64,000 nucleotides of DNA from Tubulanus polymorphus (lineage: Eukaryota; Nemertea; Palaeonemertea; Tubulaniformes; Tubulanidae), in assembly GCF_964204645.1 (NCBI RefSeq), contig NC_134025.1, forward strand, positions 10,669,001 to 10,733,000. The letters are read 5' to 3'. A program made the translations under genes and the position numbers. The notes beneath the pieces are model-generated. The model did no database searches, was not told the DNA's origin, and saw nothing but the letters and a program-made list of their open reading frames with translations. Below are positions 56,055-64,000 of the stretch, piece after piece (position 1 is the stretch's first letter; every line of letters begins with the position of its first letter).

Positions 56055-57783
56055 ATTCCCTACTGATCATTCATTCATGAATGGATATAAGGAGTCTTTA
56101 AGGAGAAAATTTCAAATTTCTAGGAGAATCTGCATCAACCTCATATCCCAATTTCTGTAGACACCTGCATCACTTTCATATCCGTACTACTGAAGACTGC
56201 TCCTAAATCGGTACTGTTTATCTTGTTGAAGCGTTTATTCTGTGGTTTTGTAAGCAAATTTTTATCGTTTACACTACCTAACCTCTGCTTCTAATCCGAT
56301 AATCATTAAGTAACTAGGGGTCCAGGGACACCATGCCCACTTGGGAAATGGTTTCAAATGCTCAACAATCTAACAATTTCAATATTCAACGCCCCCTGGT
56401 GACCATTTACAAAAACCAACGACCTTGAAACTCACCAAAATCATAGAACATGTCAGCAGCTACGATTTTGTAATTGATTGTGATAACAAAATATGCCTCG
56501 TTACCAATTTAATATGGAAATACTAAGTCATTCTACTATTCAACGCCCCCTGGTGACCATGTTCAAAACCCAATGACCTCGAAACTCACCACAATCATAG
56601 AACATGTCATGAACTACAACTTTGCAATTGATCATGGTAACAAAATATGCCTAGGTACCAATATAATAAGGAAATACTAAGTTATTCTACTATTCAACGC
56701 CCCCTGGTGACCATATAGAAAAACTAATGTCCTTAAAACTCACAACAATCATAGATGATGTCATGAGCTACAACTTTCCAATTGATTGTGGTTACAAAAT
56801 ATGCATAGGTACGAATATAATAAAGAAATGCTAAGATATTGTATTATTCAACGCCCCCTGGTGGCCATATACGAAATCCAATTACCTTGAAACTCACCAC
56901 AATCATAGAACACGTTATGAGCTACAACTTTCTAATTGATTGTGGTATCAAAATACGCTTAGGTATCAATATAATGTGGAAAAACTTTTTCCCACTTACG
57001 AGTGAGTACTGGTGACACCAAGATGGCCGCCAATTGCGTCATAATAGGCTGATGAAAAATACCTGTCTGAGGTATAAAACATCCCTTTCCAAAGAGTACC
57101 CATCACAAATTGCAATGAGAAATGGTAAACCAGTAGGAAGCTACAGGACTCAGAATTCGGGCAAAAATTAACATTTTTGGGCACTAAAAAGGTCATAGGA
57201 CGGCCATCTTGAGTCCGACCGACCCAATTTTTGTTTCGTTGATGGGCCCTGGGGGGATTCATATATATCCGAAAGATCAAGGTAATTGATCGAAGCGTCT
57301 TCAAAATTTCCCTCAAAAAGTTCAAAAATGTGTAAAAAGTGCTGATTTTGGCGAACAACAATGGCTGCCAGTCAGCCATCTTGATTCTGACAGGGCCAGT
57401 TTTTGGGCTGAAGATGTGTCTAGGGTAGATACACGTGTAACCCAAATATCAAGACGTTACCTTGAAGCGTCTTCAAAACTTCCCAAAATAACTGGATTCC
57501 GTCTACGGACGGACGAACGGACGGACGGACGAAAAGTGAACGCAATAGCCCGCTGGGACTAAAGTCCCAAAGTGGGCCAAAAATATTCTTGGTACCAACT
57601 GTATCGATTAAGTGGTAGTTAACTGTAAAACTACGAACTACTAATTGCAACTTCTAATTGCCTTTATCTCGAAATTGAACGAGTTTTGGGCATTTTGTTC
57701 AGATTAAAGGAGTTTCAAGCACTTTTAAAAGCATTTTCTGTTTTGAAGGAGTTTTTATGGAATCAACGAGTCATAGGGACCCT
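56055..57783 (+). mobile_element. GGGTCCCTA-type element (family A), copy 3, split by a nested insertion
   Basis: The left part (56055-56317) matches the other copies (CCCTACTGATC, TTTCAAATTTC, TTTCATATCC, GGTTTTGTAAGCAAAT). The right part (57580-57783) has TTCTAATTGCC, GGAGTTTCAAGC and ends CATAGGGACCCTA. Family B fills the gap, showing that B landed in an existing copy of A. Confidence 0.65.
56318..57579 (-). repeat. Dispersed repeat (family B), copy 2, inverted and nested
   Basis: A reverse-orientation copy of the BCKDHB intron 8 repeat, from GGGTCCAGGGACACCATGCC to GGGACTTTAGTCCCAGCGGG (on the minus strand). It has four ~155-bp units, each with CAACGCCCCCTGGTGRCCAT (near 56388, 56540, 56696 and 56851), against three in copy 1. 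The ORFs here, such as 56996-57445, share their sequence with copy 1 but are not a known protein. Confidence 0.75.
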
Positions 57784-57817
57784 AGGCTTGACTTTCTTAA
57801 TGATCATACAGCAATCA

Positions 57818-57823
57818 TTTATT
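57818..57823 (-). terminator. PRMT3 poly(A) signal
   Basis: A minus-strand AATAAA about 255 bp after the PRMT3 stop codon and 35 bp before the end of the family A element. It is the nearest canonical signal. Confidence 0.5.
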
Positions 57824-58076
57824 GAAAATGCGCCAAAATCTGTCTAGCTTTTTGCATTCTCCTTATCATCACCAGAAATAGCAATACATCTAAGACACAA
57901 TACATTACACAGCAGCTGCATAATTTGCCTAGACAAACATTATGCAAGAACAATTTTCAGTGTTTTAACATCCTAAAGGAAACTAAACTATACCTTCATT
58001 TTCTTTAAATTTAAGAGATTGGAAAGAAATGTTTTCGTGGTGTATAATTATTAAAATTTAATAGTTCAATTCTCTA

Positions 58077-62496
<4,420 letters not shown>

Positions 62497-62781
62497 CTTG
62501 ACATTTACTTGCAACTGCTGTCTAGAGTCTAGAGAAGATAAAAAGAAGACATGATTTCACGATGCCGATGATGGCGATGCGATGGACTATCCCCTCCTCC
62601 GCAGTGGCGTTGGAAGTGCAGCCACTGCAGCGGCCAAAGCCGCGGCAATAATTTACTGAATGACGTTTTTTTTTATACCACGTTTTTAAAGAAATTTATT
62701 CAATTCGCTGCGGCAATATTAAGAATCTGACCAAAATTGGTATTTGGCCGCAGCAATAAATAAAACATTGCTTCCAACGAG

Positions 62782-62990
62782 AGAAATCCCACAATAACGA
62801 AGCCATGATTGAAAATTCGGCTATATCAGAATGATTATATTTGAGGAGCAACGTTTCGGCTAATACCTGTTAGCCATCATCAGGCGTACTGATGATGGCT
62901 AACAGGTGTTAGTCGAAACGTCACTCCTCAAATACAATCATTCTGATATAGCCGAATTTTCAATCATGGCTTCGTTATTGTGGGATTTCT
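62782..62990. repeat. 209-bp near-perfect palindrome (PRMT3 5' UTR intron)
   Basis: Two arms of about 102 bp (62782-62883 and 62889-62990) around a 5-bp centre GCGTA. Matching blocks include GAAATCCCACAATAACGAAG, AAAATTCGGCTATATCAGAA and CTGTTAGCCATCATCAG. Only a few mismatches separate the arms, so it is probably young or gene-converted. Confidence 0.85.
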
Positions 62991-63059
62991 TTCGTTATCA
63001 TCATACACGGATAGTGTGTATCTTCTCTCGTCTAATTCTATTCAGTAAATAGTAATTCA

Positions 63060-63360
63060 CTATCAGCCCATTGCTGAATTTGAGCTGAAAAAGAGCTGAA
63101 TTATGAGCGGAAAATGGACTGAAAATGAGCTGGAAATAAGCAGAAAATTGTGTGGCTGAAAACCAGCTGAAAAAAGGCGGAATTTATATATGTCTGAAAA
63201 TTCAGCTAGATTTCAGCTCTAATTACGCCTGGCAACAAAAGGCTGAAAATCAGCAGAAATATTGAAATATTTTCTGGCTGAAATTGAGCTGAAAAAGAGC
63301 TTAATTTGGTACTCCGCAGTGTTCTATTTCAGCTGATATTCAGCTCAATTTCAGCCTGAA
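63060..63360. repeat. Degenerate AGCTGAAA/TTTCAGCT cluster
   Basis: About 300 bp in which GAGCTGAAA, GGCTGAAA, AGCAGAAA and inverse forms such as ATTTCAGCT recur every 10-20 bp on both strands. There is no fixed period and no coding frame. It lies in the presumed 5' UTR intron of PRMT3. Confidence 0.6.
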
Positions 63361-63717
63361 ATTCCTAATACTTTAGAGTTGCATTATCATTAACGAAAAA
63401 AACTTCATTGTTTAAAGTTATGTTTGATTAATCCTACTTCAAAGTTCATGGAAGAAAGGAGTCCAAGATTAATTAGGTATAGTGATACTCCAATATACTT
63501 TGTTGATTGCTGCAGGGGAGATCCAGGCAATATTGCTTCTCCGACTCAATTCCAACGCGCCTGCTCCGTGCTTGTCAAAGGTAAACGGCACGGGCCTGTA
63601 CTACTTTTAGGGAGTATTCCTACAGTAGGCAACACAAAAAGTTCATGGACCAGCACAGATTTAAGCAGAAATACAGTAGTCAGTCACTTCTTACGGGTTA
63701 TAAATTCTTAATCTTAC

Positions 63718-63780
63718 CGGCTTCAAAGCGCCATGTGGATTTGTTTTGCTTCCGGGTTTTATAGAGACTGTTTCGGAAAG
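63718..63780 (-). promoter_or_regulatory. Probable PRMT3 promoter and first (5' UTR) exon
   Basis: On the minus strand a strong donor GAAGCCG/GTAAGATT closes an exon containing ATGGCGCTTTGA, a three-codon upstream frame. TATAAAA (63757-63763) and an ETS-type CCGGAAG lie just upstream. An acceptor TTATCTTCTCTAG sits about 30 bp before the PRMT3 start codon, so a 5' UTR intron of about 1.2 kb is likely. Confidence 0.45.
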
Positions 63781-64000
63781 AGCAAAATATCAGCTGCCCA
63801 ATACCTGCAGTTTGGATCAACTTAAATTAATTGAAATCTTACACGCACTCATTCATCTAAATAGTGCTAAGATGAATAACGGAATATTGAATATTTATTA
63901 ATATAAATATTACTACACGTCATTTTCCGGTATATCACGAAAAACACTTCAAAAGGATTTAAGGGTTTTGATTTCACAAACTGTTTATCTTTGTCAACTC
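63781..64000. other. Right flank, nothing recognised
   Basis: AT-rich sequence upstream of the probable PRMT3 start; no gene or repeat was recognised. Confidence 0.4.

Noticed and set aside
56996-57650. ORFs of 149 and 76 aa
   Set aside because: They fall in the dispersed family B repeat; the sequence is shared with the BCKDHB intron copy, but the frames are not kept as a protein gene.
63424-63711. 95-aa ORF at the right edge
   Set aside because: No recognisable domain; it overlaps the likely PRMT3 5' UTR intron and donor on the other strand.

Overview
This is a 64 kb piece of an animal nuclear genome: AT-rich, intron-dense, with long introns full of short inverted-repeat elements. No bacterial operons, rRNA, tRNA or CRISPR array were seen. 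The gene set (including EVA1C, CFAP298 and a TSNAXIP1_N-type protein) and the kinds of dispersed repeats suggest a marine invertebrate bilaterian, probably a spiralian; this placement is inference. All gene models were built by hand from GT-AG junctions. Each of the seven sums to an exact open frame and matches its family along the whole length.

Layout. (1) 36-7379, minus: ATE1, arginyl-tRNA-protein transferase, with a pair of equal-length alternative exons. (2) 7652-15268, plus: BCKDHB, branched-chain ketoacid dehydrogenase E1 beta, sharing a 272-bp divergent promoter with ATE1. (3) 15269-25160: a 9.9 kb interval with no confident gene. (4) 25161-26429, minus: a TENT5 (FAM46) poly(A) polymerase in one coding exon. 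(5) 30380-33264, plus: CFAP298, a cilia assembly factor with an RFX X-box upstream. (6) 36815-50510, minus: EVA1C, a single-pass receptor with two SUEL lectin domains. (7) 51393-55640, plus: a C6orf118-like coiled-coil protein, divergent from EVA1C. (8) 58077-62496, minus: PRMT3, with a probable 5' UTR exon near 63.7 kb.

The genes are unrelated in function, so the layout is chromosomal and not a pathway. Two neighbour pairs stand out. BCKDHB with TENT5, and CFAP298 with EVA1C, are also near neighbours in human (6q14.1 and 21q22.11, recalled from memory) with the same tail-to-tail orientation, which suggests ancient microsynteny.

The rest is dominated by non-autonomous elements: TTAA-flanked piggyBac-like MITEs, a family with GGGTCCCTA termini, a 1.1-1.26 kb repeat with internal ~155-bp units (one copy nested in another element), a tRNA-derived SINE, hAT-like MITEs and several foldback families. 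Several sit right at splice sites or in UTR introns. No complete transposase or reverse transcriptase gene was seen.
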